A DNA stretch of 64,000 nt from Hymenoscyphus infarciens (GCA_001414345.1 LLCB01000022.1:248001-312000); one strand, 5' to 3'. Shown: positions 23,918-36,031, counted from the first letter of the stretch. The notes: a model not told the origin generated them from the letters alone. Program-made: numbers and translations.

Positions 23918-25599
23918 TATTACTGAGGTTGAGAAAAAGAACAATACACAAAAACATGCAAAAAGAGTGTGTGCGATTGGAACAGATTCGCGGCAACACA
24001 ACTTGAGGCTGTGATATAGTGTCGAAAAGTCAAAGAAGAGAAGAAGAGAAAGAGGCCAGCATTGGGCCTATGTTACTCTGGCCCCTTTGCACCTTGCTAC
24101 TAATCATAAAAACAGCTGCACGGCGGAGAGGGGGCAAACACCATTTGAAAAGCCTCTCTCACCATGGACAGTAAAAGCGGCAGTAAATATTACAGGTTCA
24201 TACCTGCCTGCTTCTTTCGTTGTTCCAACTCTCTAGGGCAATTCATGGTAATTAACCTAAATACCTGGGATTATACGTAGTTTCGAACAACGATCTTCCG
24301 AATTATTTAGGTTAATTGCCCTAGAGGGCTGGAACAATGAGAGCGAGATACCAGTTTACTGCCGCTTTATTCCCACCAGGAGCTCTGTAGATTCTGGTGT
24401 CAATGCTCCAATTGGAGGGGTCAGATTGATACGAGTACCTATTTCTGCAGGAACACAGCCCTGTCGCCGGAAGCATGGCGACCATCATCGATTGAAGAAA
24501 ACAGACGAGGCCATGTGGAGGGCAACATGCGCGGACAATAGCCAAAAAGACTCGGATGACAAGAATCTTTAATTCAAAGAGGCACAGTCTCGCCAAACGC
24601 AGCCCCTTATTGGGTCAAAAGGGTGCAATTTACACTGTGCGGTCGAGTGACCAGTAGCAGCTGGCGGGTCGTTCCAAGGGGGGGCAAATCCTTCTGCAAG
24701 TATTTTACTCTCCGAGTGCGTTTATTGAACACGATCCAGGTTGTTGATGTAGGTTGCAAGAAGGATCGGGGTTTTGCGACGAAAAGGGGAGAGAGGGGGG
24801 GCGGAAGGCGTTTTTTAAGGGGCTTGTTGGTGTCCCAGTTCAGACTCTCGCATCACGTGTTAGTAACTAGCCAATCACATTTTAACCTCTTGCAACACCT
24901 TCCTGTCCCTTTTCATACATCACCAATCCAATATCCCATGCAAGTGCATGCTGACTTACGCTTCCTTGTCCTGCAAAATCTACATCTTCCAAGAGCACTC
25001 AATATAGTGCGAATCGATAGATTATCGAGGCACAGTTCACCGACCTCCCTTTCAGAGAAAGCTCCGCCTCGAGTCCTATATTCAGATGAACCAGAATCAC
25101 CACAAGCACGAGCACGAGAGCGATCAAAACTTGACGTTGGTGCTCGTTGACATCGATCGCTTAAACAAACGAGGCTCGTCGGGACAGGTGCCCTAACCCC
25201 TCGAACAGGCTCAATAAGCACGTTTGCCGCCCAGGAACAGAATCCAGCGGCAACGCTCTTCAACTCGTGGAGTCGAGGGGCTTAAACCTGGGGGAGATGA
25301 TCTTTCAGTGGGCCAAGTGGGCACTAGGAAACACTTCAACGCAGTCATCCACACCCCCTGGTGTTCTTCCCCAATGGGGGGGGGACAAGGGTGGACTGCT
25401 GCCACAATTTAGTTCTACATGCAGTGCTTTGTATCGAAAGCATGGCTGAAAACGTGCCATTGAATGCTACCTTCGTTCCCCCTCGCAGTTCTTGTGGTGT
25501 TCTCAGTTCTTCCTTCCTTTCAATCAACCCCGTGGGCGCAGACGAAAGAACCAGGCCCATCAATTGTTTTTTGGGATCCTTAGGAAAAATGCAGACGCG
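23918..25599. other. Divergent intergenic region with foldback repeat
   Basis: This 1.7-kb region separates the minus-strand GPI-type gene from the plus-strand A1-like gene. It holds the foldback element at 24173-24369. The rest has no supported gene; frames between 24600 and 25560 overlap on both strands and lack splice logic or recognisable motifs. Confidence 0.5.
24173..24369. repeat. Imperfect inverted repeat (foldback/MITE-like)
   Basis: The left arm (24173-24262) and right arm (24301-24369) are inverted copies sharing AAAGCGGCAGTAAA, TTGTTCCA, CTCTAGGGCAATT and AACCTAAAT, around a 38-bp loop. The left arm has extra bases, including 10 bp (CATGGTAATT) inside the conserved block, so the arms have diverged by indels. 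No clear target duplication. Confidence 0.55.
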
Positions 25600-28040
25600 A
25601 TGCGCACTCAGCAGTTTCTTTTCTCCATACTTGCTTTAAACCTAATACAAAATACATATGCCTCGCTGTCGAAAAGGGAAGGATCGTTCAGGCGGAAAGC
25701 GGACTCTCGAGTCCAAAGGCGTGGGAAGACATCGGTTCCGCAGCCGATTGTTGTGCCAGCAAGCCAGTATTGGTAATCTTCTCCATACATTCTTTATATA
25801 CACTGGCTGATATGTTTTAAGGGATGGAAATGATGGACAATGGTCATCTTTAGGATTGAGAGTCGGAACACCAGCCCAGAACATTCGGGTTCTAGTATCG
25901 ACGAATTCTCCAAATACCATAGTCGTCTACCCGCAAGGCTGTTCAAAGGAAGCGATAGATCCTCTGCCTGACAATTGCGCCAATTCACGTGGCGTTCTAT
26001 TCAACCCCAACACTTCCTCGACATGGCATCCCCAGGGTCTCTTTGGAATCAATGACAACCATGTGGGATTCGAGGCAAACCTTGGATATGAAGCAAATGC
26101 GGAGTATGGTTTAGAGACAGTGGGGTTAAGCCATGTCTCCGGAGACAATAATGAGCCAGTCCTGGTTAACCAGACAATCGCTGGAATTGCCACAGCATCT
26201 CCGTTTTATGTGTAGGTATTCCTCCCGAAAAGAAAATGCCTCGAAAAGACTGATTAAGATGAAATAGAGGAATCTTTGGTTTGGGCACACAGCCAGTCAA
26301 CTATACAGACCTTGGGAACTTTTCCGCACCTTCGTTTTTCTCTTCTTTAAAAGCCCAAAATCTAATACCCTCTTTGAGTTGGAGTTACACAGCTGGCGCG
26401 AAGTATCGTAAGTTGAATGGATATCTCTATGCTTACACGACTTTATACTAACATCTACCAGAACTTAAAGGAGGCCAGTTTTCTCAGTTAATATTTGGAG
26501 GGTTTGACTCTTCAAGATTTGCACGTAATTCTGCAAACTTCACCCTGAGTCCTGACATCACACGGGATATTGTGGTCGCTGTGCAACAAATTTCATTCAG
26601 TGGCACCACGCAAGAAGTTCTCCTTCCTAAACCCATTTACGCTTTCATCGAGTCAACAGATCCAAATTTCTGGCTTCCTGCCGAGTCATGCAGGTACATC
26701 ACCTCTACCCCACACTAGGCCATTTCTCGAAGTACTAAACCAAAATCAGGGCCTTTGAAAAAGCATTCGGCATCTCTGTTGACAACAGCACCGGTCTCTA
26801 CTTAGTCAACGCGACGCAATATGCGAAACTTCATGCAGCAAATCCTTCAGTCACCTTTACGTTGTCGAACAGCCTCTCAAGCGGAAAGAGTGTTAATATA
26901 GTTCTACCATTTGATTCCTTCGCGCTATCCGCCACCCCTCCATTTGTGCCAAATGCAACATACTATTTTCCCCTCAAACAAGCTCCCAATGACACACAAT
27001 ATACCCTCGGAAGAACTTTCCTTCAAGAAGCGTAGGTTAATACTCTAAATGGATTTTCTTCATTATGCTTATTATGATATAGTTATTTGACAGTAAATTA
27101 TGAGAGAGGAAACTTCTCAGTGAGTCAGTGTACATTTGACGATGGCTCAACTCCCCAAGTAACAACCATTCAATCAATCACCGGCGGAGCCGAAGAAAGG
27201 TCTAAGGGCATTGGTCCTGGCCCCATAGTAGGAATCACTATCGCCATAATAGCCTTGATTGCCCTGATAGGGGCATCGATATTTCTCTACCTACGCAGGA
27301 AGCAAAGAGATTTAATCGAGCCCAGAGATGTCATAGCATCATCAACACCAGAACCTTCGCACACCGTTCTCTCTCCCAACCCATCAACTCGAATTCCAGA
27401 ACCAGACCCAGAACCGCCAAGTACCAATACCAAAACTGATAACGACATCAATGTCTGGATGTGTTCCACAGAAATGGAAAGTGAACCAGTCATAATTCCC
27501 ATGAACAAACTCCAACGCCAAAGATCAGAACTCTCCAATGCATCGCAAATCCGCCCCGAACTTCCTGCTGGGGACAATCGCGAGGGAACCTACTTTGACG
27601 AGGATCAGCGAATTCGGTCTTCAAGGAAAGCAGACAGAACAGCTGAGTTGGATGGTTCCGGAATCTTGTACGAATTGGATGCAGGGCCTCGGGACGCAAA
27701 ACATGGTCTTATTCAAGGTCTAGGTCCTACCGAACCATCTCATCAGTCGTCAGCAGCTCGAACTTTTGAAAGTCAAGTCAGTCCAGTTACGAATGCGGAA
27801 GATGAAACACCAGTTCAGCCGACGTCCTGGCTTGATATGAGCGAAAGAATAGCTGGATCAAGAAGAACTGGGAGCCCTCCCATCTCACCACTGCGTCCTG
27901 AGGATAGGGGAAGGGATAATTCCTCTCCGACTCCTGCACCGGGAAGTAGAGGTGGCTCCAGATTCGGTATGCGTTCCTCGTTTGGGGCATCGAGTCCCCT
28001 CTCGAACGCATCAAACGAAGATCTTTACAGAGACAGTTGA
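25600..28040 (+). CDS. Membrane-anchored A1 (pepsin-like) peptidase homologue without catalytic motifs
   Basis: Exons 25600-25772, 25822-26211, 26268-26407, 26462-26693, 26750-27031 and 27083-28040 keep phase and give 724 residues. A signal peptide (MRTQQFLFSILALNL) and basic pro-like region precede an A1 fold: LRVGTPAQNIRVLV, then STNS at residues 84-87 where peptidases have DTGS. GIFGLGTQPVNY and LIFGGFDSSRF follow, and at 298-300 E-S-T stands where the second DTG/DSG belongs. Several Asn-X-Ser/Thr sites occur. A single membrane helix spans about 453-476 and a 248-residue, Pro/Ser-rich cytosolic tail follows. Loss of both catalytic Asp residues argues for a non-enzymatic surface role such as ligand binding or sensing; this is inference. 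Confidence 0.85.
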
Positions 28041-29033
28041 GCACGAGGTGACACCCGTTAATATATATAATCCGGGAATCGCGGATATCTACTGCCATAC
28101 GACGTAGTAACAGTCAGCAGCAGCAAAAAACGGGCCCGAAACATCAACACGGTCCACGCCTTCGATCCCTTTAAGCTTACAAGGCTGAGGACTATGCTGC
28201 TTATGGGCCGGATAGCGACTGGAAGATCCCGAATATCAAGAAGGACTCGGCCTACGAACAACGCCACTAATTTATCTTCACGACATCACGTTCTTCCTCT
28301 CGCTCTCGGCGGCCGTACCAAGTCTGGCCTCACCAATCACCTGTATATATTTCACACACCAAGACTCGTATTAATCAGGGCATAAATATAACCACACATA
28401 ATAATAAAAAATCTAATTCTTCCGATTGACCAACCGAGTCCGCAGATTTTGCTGCATCATGTCGGCCAAGTCCTTTACAGCCTCTTCATATTTTCCTTTC
28501 CCATTGATAAAATGCCGTCCAGACAGTACGTACCTATGTAAGAAAATCTCATTCTCTCCGCAGTCGCATGACTTTCGTTTCCCTCCATTCCACGCCTCTC
28601 AGCACATACGGAAGAACCCACGATTGCCGATACACGAAAGCGAAAACCGAGTCAGTACGAGCAACAGTCAGCTGATGTGTTTCATTTTTCGGAGCTGGAG
28701 GAAGGGCTCACTTCCTTCATTCCTCTCGAGGAGAAATTTGAAGCGATTCGTAAATGTGGCACTTCTTGGCAAATAGCCAGCCTCCATTCCTCCTAAACGG
28801 ACGTGGTAATTGGAGCGTTTTCAGAATCAATTTACCCCACAATGCCAATTCTTATGCCAATTTAGTATACTGCTGCCTTGTCTCTTGTGAAACCCTTAAG
28901 CTGACGATGAGTTGGGTATATAAGGTGGTAGCGTGGTGTTACCTTTTTTTCCTAGTAAGTCATATTTTTGAAGTTCCACAGAAAACACGAAACACTTTTT
29001 GTTAGTTACAGTACTACTAAGACACATTTCAAG
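28041..29033. other. Intergenic region upstream of the small secreted protein gene
   Basis: No gene is supported. The last 120 bp hold a TATA box for the downstream gene. Confidence 0.5.
28917..28924 (+). promoter_or_regulatory. TATA box of the small secreted protein gene
   Basis: TATATAAG lies about 117 bp before the ATG at 29034, a usual distance in strongly expressed fungal genes. It suggests a regulated, possibly high-level promoter. Confidence 0.5.
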
Positions 29034-29786
29034 ATGCAGCTTACTTCTTTTATTCTCTCGGCGGTTCTCATCATCGCTGGCAGTACTGTTCTCGCTGCTC
29101 CTTCAACTTGTACGTAGAGTGTTCCTCTCCTTACCCAAGGAGCCCGGGCATTCATGGAGAACTCACAGTGCTAATTACACCCAAATAGCCGCATCCGTGG
29201 GGCTAGGACCCCGAGGACTGTGCAAAAGGCCATTCTGTAAGTACCCTATTCTTCCCACCTTCAATGATCTCAACTTCTCGGTTGAAGAAAAACCGCGTAC
29301 TAATTTGTCCATAGGTACTTCACAATGTAAGTCTCCTCTTGAGAAAACGACAATCCGAATACGATGAGATATCCTCACCACGTTCCAATGCCCAAACCAT
29401 ACTAACACATCACAGGTCCCGACGGAACGTACGTCCTCAACCCCTCCCCCCTCCCCTACCCCAACAGCCACTCACCTCCCCACCAGACTCTCCCCTCCTC
29501 CCCCACCCAGCAACCTTCACCACCACCCAACTAACACCCCAAAACAGAGACTACAACTGCTGCGTAACCTACATCCGCGACCCATGCTCAGATCATCAAC
29601 TATGCGAAGAAATGGACTGTCTCTGCAAATGCTCAAACAGCGCGTATGTCACCTCCTTTCATCCTCCTCCCCACCATCTGCTAAGAGATATGAAATTAAC
29701 ATCTGGTTCGAAATAGAACGACATACCTCTGTAATGCGGATTACTTTGTTGATCCTTGTAGGAACGCGACGACGGATGCTGCTTGA
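29034..29786 (+). CDS. Small secreted cysteine-rich protein (effector-like), with micro-exons
   Basis: Six exons, 29034-29109, 29190-29237, 29315-29326 (12 nt), 29416-29428 (13 nt), 29548-29643 and 29762-29786, join in phase to 89 residues. A clear signal peptide (MQLTSFILSAVLIIAGSTV, cleavage near LAA) leads to a mature peptide of about 67 residues with ten cysteines, including GLCKRPFC, NCCV and CLCKC, an even number suited to five disulfides. No membrane segment or known domain is seen. Each junction has GT...AG ends and most donors are strong (GTAAGT, GTACGT, GTATGT). The 12-nt exon is phase-neutral, so skipping would remove four residues and one Cys without a frameshift. Small size, secretion and Cys content fit a fungal effector or antimicrobial-type peptide; function is not known. 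Confidence 0.75.
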
Positions 29787-32686
29787 GCCCCTCCTTTGGA
29801 ATCTGGGGAGATGGGTGTGCTTATTCCAGGCTGCTTTTTATGACTGAGGAATCATGTCTTTCGGGTGTTTGGGTGTTGAGGGGCCTGGGGGGATTTTGTG
29901 TTTTGTGCGATACTTTGGGATTGGAAAGTGGGTGGCCTTGGTTTTGCTTGATAACAAAATTGGTGCGGATTTAAACCTGGGCGAGAATGTTGGAGTGGGT
30001 TTTTGTGTTTCGAAAATTGGAATTTAGGGTAAAGCTTTGGTTAAACTACCTCTGTGAATTTCATTTTGATTCTCTACGTCAATACCTGATTTCAAATTCA
30101 AGCCCCGTCTCATACGTATTCTTTCAGTTCTGGGATGTCTTCGAAAGAATAACCATTTAATAAGTATTCCTTTTCAGTCCAAAGGTTTCCAGCAATGCTC
30201 TGCTGATACTTGCCCATTACTCTGGTAGTTCAATGAGGCCTTTCGATATTACCTAGCGTGTTCAGGAGAATCAAAAAGTCTCTTAACATTCTCGTACATC
30301 CCTTAATTACGCTACACCTCTTTAGATACGATTCAAAAACTAAAACTTGTAGTCTGAGTATCAGGGAGTATACTCCCGAGTTTTACTCTGCGTACACCCC
30401 TCCCTCTATTGTCTTGGAGATCCTTATGCAATCTAAAGCATTGTGAGAGAGTATTTAGGAGAACTGGGAAGCAATGGGAGAGAAGCTAGTCTCACTCAGC
30501 CGAGATGAGATTAAGAAAACCCTGCGACATAACATGCTCTTAGAACGCTGTTCTGCTACCTGATGAATCCGATGTGTTTCTTGATAAGAGTGTCGAGAAG
30601 AACGCATTCGTTTCCATTTTCTTGCGCCATCTCGAGCGTTTCTGCCAACTTTCGAAGCTGCCACATATTGACTTGTTTGTTTATTGACCCCCATGAAGGT
30701 ATGCCAAATATGGCTTTCCGCGACTGGTATATCAGGTAGCAATAGCTTTGAGCATATCACCAAAGATACATGTTCTGCTCAGTAGCGCAACGTAAAAACC
30801 AAGTAGAAGGCGACTCGCAAGGCAAAACACGAGAAAGCAAGAATGCGCCAAGAAAGATTATCTTGCTCGCCAACAAAATCCATAATTTGTGGCACGACAC
30901 ATATCAACCCTCGAGGAGAAGAAGTGCTCTCACAGCTTTGGGAGCACCAAGGTTTCCCCGCTCTTTGCGATCCCAATCAACTATGACCACCAACTTTGTC
31001 AGGGTAACTAGAATAGAAAACGCATGAATGGGGTCGGTCATACAACCCAAGAACAAACAGAGTCTCCGAATCGACAAAACACCCCCCAAGCGAAAAAAAG
31101 CAAAGCAAAGCGCGGCAGTGAACTTGTGAGAAAACTGCTACCGAAAAAGAGGTTGTCCATCTCAACAAGCTTTTGTACTGAGACGGATCTTCCTCGGTAT
31201 CTTCCACACACAGCAGCGGTGCGTGTGTGGAAGGAGGGGTGATGGAGCCTTGGGTGATTGCGATAAGTTGTGTTGACGACGGAAAACATTGGTAGGAACT
31301 CACCAGCAACACCCTCCACACACCGCGCAGCTTCCTGTCACCATTATCCCTACGAACCCCACTTCGCCGTGACGTGACCTGACAGCTTCCGTAGCTTCAG
31401 CATAGCTCTCTTGGTCTAGCAGCAGCTTCTTCCAGGTTACCGTCGCATTTTATGTCATCCGACCAGAGCCACGGGGACACATGTGAGTATTCTGAGCTAC
31501 CTCGCCATCAGCTCGAGGAATTGGCCTCGACTGTTGGCCTTTCCAGTCTCTCGTGTAGAAGCCGTAGAAGCCTTGGGAGTGCGTGTAATGGAGGGGTTTT
31601 GGGGGCTAGTCGGGTTGTGTGTTGACGGAGAAGAAAGGAGGAAGAAAGGAGGAAGAAAGGAGGAAGAAAGGAGGAAGAAAGGAGGAAGAAAGGAGGAAGA
31701 AAGGAGGAAGAAAGGAGGAAGAAAGGAAGAAGAAAGAGAGCGACGGGGGAGCACGTGGGTTTTGAAGATTTGGGTTGGGACGCTAGGCATGGATGGGTGG
31801 TGGTCGTTCCTTCCTCGTTGAAGCTCTTTCTCAATGACTTGGGACTGGTGTTGTGGTCGTTCCTTCCTCGTCGAGGAATGTCAACTTGAGCCAGCCCCAT
31901 GCGTAGACGCAGCAATTCTCTGTTGCTCTCCCTGGCACCTTCCTCATTTGTATGAAAACCAGTGCGGGGAAGAGATACTCTAGCTGATATTGACGTTGGA
32001 TTCGACCTCGTTGATATATAGAGAGTGGCTTATTGCCATGGTGAGATATGTATCTAGGAAGGCGTTGGACGCTTATTGGACAACGACAACAAGCGAGTTC
32101 GATTTCAAGTAAGAATCTCAACATTACCCTAAATACTTTAAAATAATGAAACTTGATTGTTCTAAACATCTAAAGTAATATTTCAGTTTGTTCTACGTAT
32201 CTAGGGTAATGGCTTTGAATTACCCAAGAGAGCTAGGGTAACGGCTAGGTAGGCAAATATGAATCTGATATTTACTACCGCGTTTACTGTATATCGCGAG
32301 GGAGGGACTCGGGCTTACCAAAATGCTCGTGAGATTCTCCAAAAGCTTGTTTGGGAGTGGTTCAAATTCTCGTGGGATAATAATTCCGACAGGGCTGTCG
32401 TAATAACCTCCGCCTTGAGCAAGAGGAGGATAATTGTCAAGTAAATATAGAATGGCCACTTTTCGTGCAAGAAGTGGAGATGTTGTGAATGAAAATACTC
32501 ATGTTAACTGACTTGAAGACTTATGGTCATTCTCAGCCATAATTCTCTGCTTGAAAACACCCCTTGATTATTGATATCACTGGTTCTGGTATGAGGTATC
32601 GAGGAATGGTTGATGGACTATGGCACAGTGGTTTTATGAACACGGGTAATAAAGGAAATTGTAACACGTTGGCCGCCTAACACCAT
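29787..32686. other. 2.9-kb intergenic region
   Basis: No supported gene; frames are short and overlap on both strands. It contains the 11-bp minisatellite at 31627-31736 and a duplicated GGTCGTTCCTTCCTCGT word (about 31802 and 31855). Confidence 0.5.
31627..31736. repeat. Minisatellite, 11-bp unit GGAGGAAGAAA, about 10 copies
   Basis: Near-perfect tandem purine-only repeat. Long frames reading through it on both strands (Lys/Glu-rich or Ser/Phe/Leu-rich) are artefacts of the repeat. Confidence 0.9.
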
Positions 32687-33604
32687 CTATTGTGCCTTTG
32701 ACGCCACGATCTCTGTTCACATCGTTAGCAAAATAAACCATGAAAATCCGCATCCAACGATTGCTTACTCTCAACATCAGCAACACTTTGAGCCAAGATT
32801 TGTTGAAGGACTTTAGGGTTCTCGAGCTCTTTCTGGATCTTGGCGATAATGCTCTCCGAGAGCTCCTTCTGTTGGCGGATCTTCACTTGTCCCTCATATC
32901 TAACCCACGAATCGAGAACGGTCTTGGCCTCAGCGGCAAGAGCAGTGCTTTGCTCAAGCTCATATGCTTGTGCCTCGAGTTTGGCAGTCTCCTGTAAATA
33001 ATGAGAAATTTGTCCCGTAACCACACCCACTCCTGACACGTACCTTTGAGACTTCAAACAATGTCTTGGTAACATCAACAACGCTTCCCAATTGCTGGAC
33101 GCTCTCAATTCTTGTCTTGACGGCCTCAGTGTGGTCGGCACGGGCAGCGTTCAAAACACCCTTGATCTTGTTGACTTGTCCATCCGCCCACTCCTTGTAC
33201 ATTGGTCCACCGAACTTGAAGACTGCGGTCCATACACTCAAAAGACAGAGCGCAACAATTGTCTCCTCGTTTACGACATAGTACTCGTTGCTGATGGCAT
33301 AAATCGCGGCACCGGCTGATGAGGAAAGGATCGCGGTTTTCGAGACCAGTGAGTTACCTGGTAGGGAGTCTAGGATTGATTGTGCCTTCTTCTTTGGATC
33401 CTCCACTGCTGGTACGGTCGAAGCTGATCGATGGCTTGTGAGGGATGTGGTGAGGGCAGGAATGGATCGGAGAGGGAGAGCTGGTCGGAGTCGAGCTGCG
33501 CCTGGAGCTATCGTCAGTATTATGGGGAGCCAGAATTGACCCCAGCCGGTCAATTGGTGTTTCAATTACATACCTACGGCGCTTCTTGCCAAACGTGATG
33601 CCAT
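32687..33604 (-). CDS. ATP4: Mitochondrial ATP synthase subunit 4 (subunit b)
   Basis: Exons complement(32687..32712, 32769..32991, 33044..33501, 33574..33604) give 245 residues, the expected length (yeast Atp4 is 244). An Arg/Ser/Ala-rich presequence (MASRLARSAVGAARLRPALP) targets mitochondria. DPKKKAQSILDSLPGNSLVSKT follows, then the two membrane helices of subunit b (about residues 75-125, with NEYYVVNEE between them). A long charged helix forms the peripheral stator stalk. The final 26-nt exon supplies KIVASKAQ, so an unspliced reading would give a wrong C-terminus. The protein links Fo to F1 in the inner membrane. It shares a 193-bp divergent promoter with NOC4. Confidence 0.95.
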
Positions 33605-33797
33605 TGTGAATTGAGAGGAGATGATGTTGAGGGCGACTGTCGTTCTTGAGGAGCGAAGAATTGAGGTCGGGATTCACAAGTATCGGAAGTCACGGGACGC
33701 AATTTTTAGCCGCAAAAATTGGAGACCAAAATTATATCGGCGAAACTTTCCGAGAATAAAGCTCTCCAACTTTTATACCCGCAACACTCATCTCACA
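33605..33797. promoter_or_regulatory. Bidirectional promoter ATP4/NOC4
   Basis: Only 193 bp separate the two ATGs, so both 5' UTRs and promoters are packed here. No TATA box is obvious. Confidence 0.6.
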
Positions 33798-35533
33798 ATG
33801 CCTGGACCTATCCCGACCGCGGGCAAATCTGCCAAACGAAAGAGAGTTTCGTCAGAAAAGAAGCCAATAAAACGGGCACGATCCGAAAGCAGCGACGATG
33901 AAGAAGGTACCCAGGCGCAAATACTCTTACTCGAGAACGAAATATTCGAGTCGAAAAAGAACTACAACAACATCGCAAAATTAATCAAAATCTTTACTTC
34001 CGAAAGCGAGGATCCCGATGATTCCGTGGTTGCTGCCATTGCACTATGCCGAGTTTTCACGAGATTATTAGTTGCTGGGGATTTGGAATCGAAGGCCAAA
34101 GTCAGTGAGAAGGATTTGATTGTCGCAAAATGGCTGAGAGAACGTTACTCGGAATACAAGGGGGGATTGCTTGATCTTCTGGGAGAGGAAGGGATTAGTG
34201 CCACGGCATTGACTTTATGTATGCGGCTATTGAAGACCGAAGGGGAGACTATTCGAAATAACAAGGAATACCAATTCCCCAGCACCTTTCTCACAGGAAT
34301 TGTTCGAACTTTACTGAGACCGGAGAGTGAGGAAAGTGCGCGGAAAGAATTCAGCGAGAAGTTTGTGGAGGAGTATGACGATATTCGGTTCTATACACTG
34401 GAAGCAATTCAGTAAGTAATACAAGAAATTTCGTTTAGCAGTCCTTAACTTCTCGCAGAAAGGTTTCAGCAGACGCTACAATTGCGACCTCGAGTCAATT
34501 GTTCGACAATATCCTCCAAATCCTCACAGCCATCGAATCCGTCCCCGAATCCAACGATGAACTGGAAGACTTCTACATCGCCGCTCCAGAAAAGAAAACC
34601 CACGCCCTCTACTCTCTTTCACAACACAAGAAAAGGGCACAAGCGGCTTGGCTTGCCTTGATGAATATGGAAATGGACAAGGAACAGAGGAAATCGATTC
34701 TAAGAATAATGTCGGATTTAATTGCGCCATGGTTCCTCAAGCCAGAACTCTTGATGGACTTTTTGTCAGATTGCTATGATGCTGGTGGATCGACCTCGTT
34801 ATTGGCGCTATCTGGAGTTTTCTACTTAATACAAGAGAAGAATTTGGATTACCCCTCGTTCTACAGAAAACTATACTCTCTGCTCGACTCGGAGATTCTA
34901 CACTCGAAACACCGGTCCAGATTCTTCCGACTTATGGATACTTTCTTAGGATCGACCCATCTTCCAGCTGTTCTTGTAGCAAGTTTTATCAAAAGACTTG
35001 CAAGATTGACACTTTATGCTCCCCCGTCCGGAATTGTAGCAGTTGTTCCATGGATTTATAATCTTTTCAAGAAGCACCCGTCCTGTACATACATGATTCA
35101 TCGGGTGCCGAGAACGAAAGAAGAAAAGGAATCTTTTGAGGCGATGGGCACGGTAGACCCATTCGACATGGACGAAGAAGATCCAATGGAGACGAAGGCC
35201 ATCCAAAGTTGTCTCTGGGAGATTGTCACCTTGCAGTCACACTATCATGCAAATGTTGCTACGCTTGCAAAGATTATTTCTGAGCAGTTCACCAAACATG
35301 CATATAACTTGGAGGACTTTCTCGATCATTCCTATGGAAGTGTGCGTGCCCCCTTTTCGTGGAGACTTGAAAACACATTGCTAACAATTATATAGATGAT
35401 CGAATCAGAATTGGGGAAGGATGTCAAGAAAGTACCAGTTGTAGAATATGAGATACCCAAAAGGATTTTCCTCAAGCAAACGGGGTCAGGCGTTGAGGAT
35501 AGCTTGTTGGTGAAGCTATGGGACTTTAGTTGA
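33798..35533 (+). CDS. NOC4: Nucleolar complex protein 4 (Noc4, CBF/Mak21 family)
   Basis: Exons 33798-34411, 34459-35341 and 35396-35533 join to 544 residues, close to yeast Noc4 (552). The N-terminus is basic (GKSAKRKRVSSEKKPIKRAR), a likely nuclear/nucleolar signal, followed by an acidic patch. Helical repeats follow (SVVAAIALCRVFTRLL, KWLRERYSEY). The C-terminal CBF domain, about residues 310-480, includes LALSGVFYLIQEKNLDYPSFYRKLYSLLD and the family hallmark HLPAVLVASFIKRLARL. ETKAIQSCLWEIVTLQSHY comes later. Noc4 acts with Nop14 in small-subunit pre-ribosome maturation and export. The third exon begins directly at ATG-ATC in phase 0. Confidence 0.95.
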
Positions 35534-36031
35534 ATTAATTAAAAGCCCAAAGATCGACACAAGATATCGAGATTCTTTGTTGGACACTATTATTCTGGCC
35601 TTCTCGAAGTTGTGATACTCTGAATGCTTTGTTTGTTTGAATAACTGCCTAAACGTGAGATAATGATTGGAGAGGATCCTTGGAACTCAAAACATCCCCT
35701 ATTTTGCAACACTGCGCCCTCTAAGCCCCTGAATTGTGACTGCAAAGCAACCGCGACCGACGGCCTCTCCATCACCTGCACATACCTTACGATCGCAATC
35801 CCCTACGAATTGAATTCTATTAAATGCGTCCACTTTCTCTTGCAAAGCTCAGACAGTGCAAAGCCAACCTCCGCATCTACTGAAGAGGGGCAAATCGTTG
35901 CTTATTCCCACACCATATACGAAGTCACCCACCACGCTGACAACCGTGAATCGTTCCAGCCCCCCCTTTATAGATTGCCCAGGGCTAAGATTTCCCAGTA
36001 CACATCAAGACCCAAGATACACCATCACAAG
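35534..36031. other. Intergenic region NOC4 to Sel1-repeat gene
   Basis: About 500 bp. An open frame runs through it in phase with the downstream start but is not needed; the ATG at 36032 sits in a good context and begins a conserved-looking N-terminus (MPLRDFLKKKEK). The region is C-rich near 35930-36030, as in a 5' UTR. Confidence 0.5.

Noticed and set aside
24623..25150. 175-codon plus-strand frame
   Set aside because: Overlaps open frames on the opposite strand and contains no domain, leader or splice logic; composition is irregular.
29584..29847. 87-codon plus-strand frame through the secreted peptide gene
   Set aside because: It reads across an intron in the wrong frame; the spliced model explains the cysteines, signal peptide and stop.
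31483..31915. Lys/Glu-rich and Ser/Phe/Leu-rich frames on both strands
   Set aside because: They arise from reading through the 11-bp purine minisatellite.
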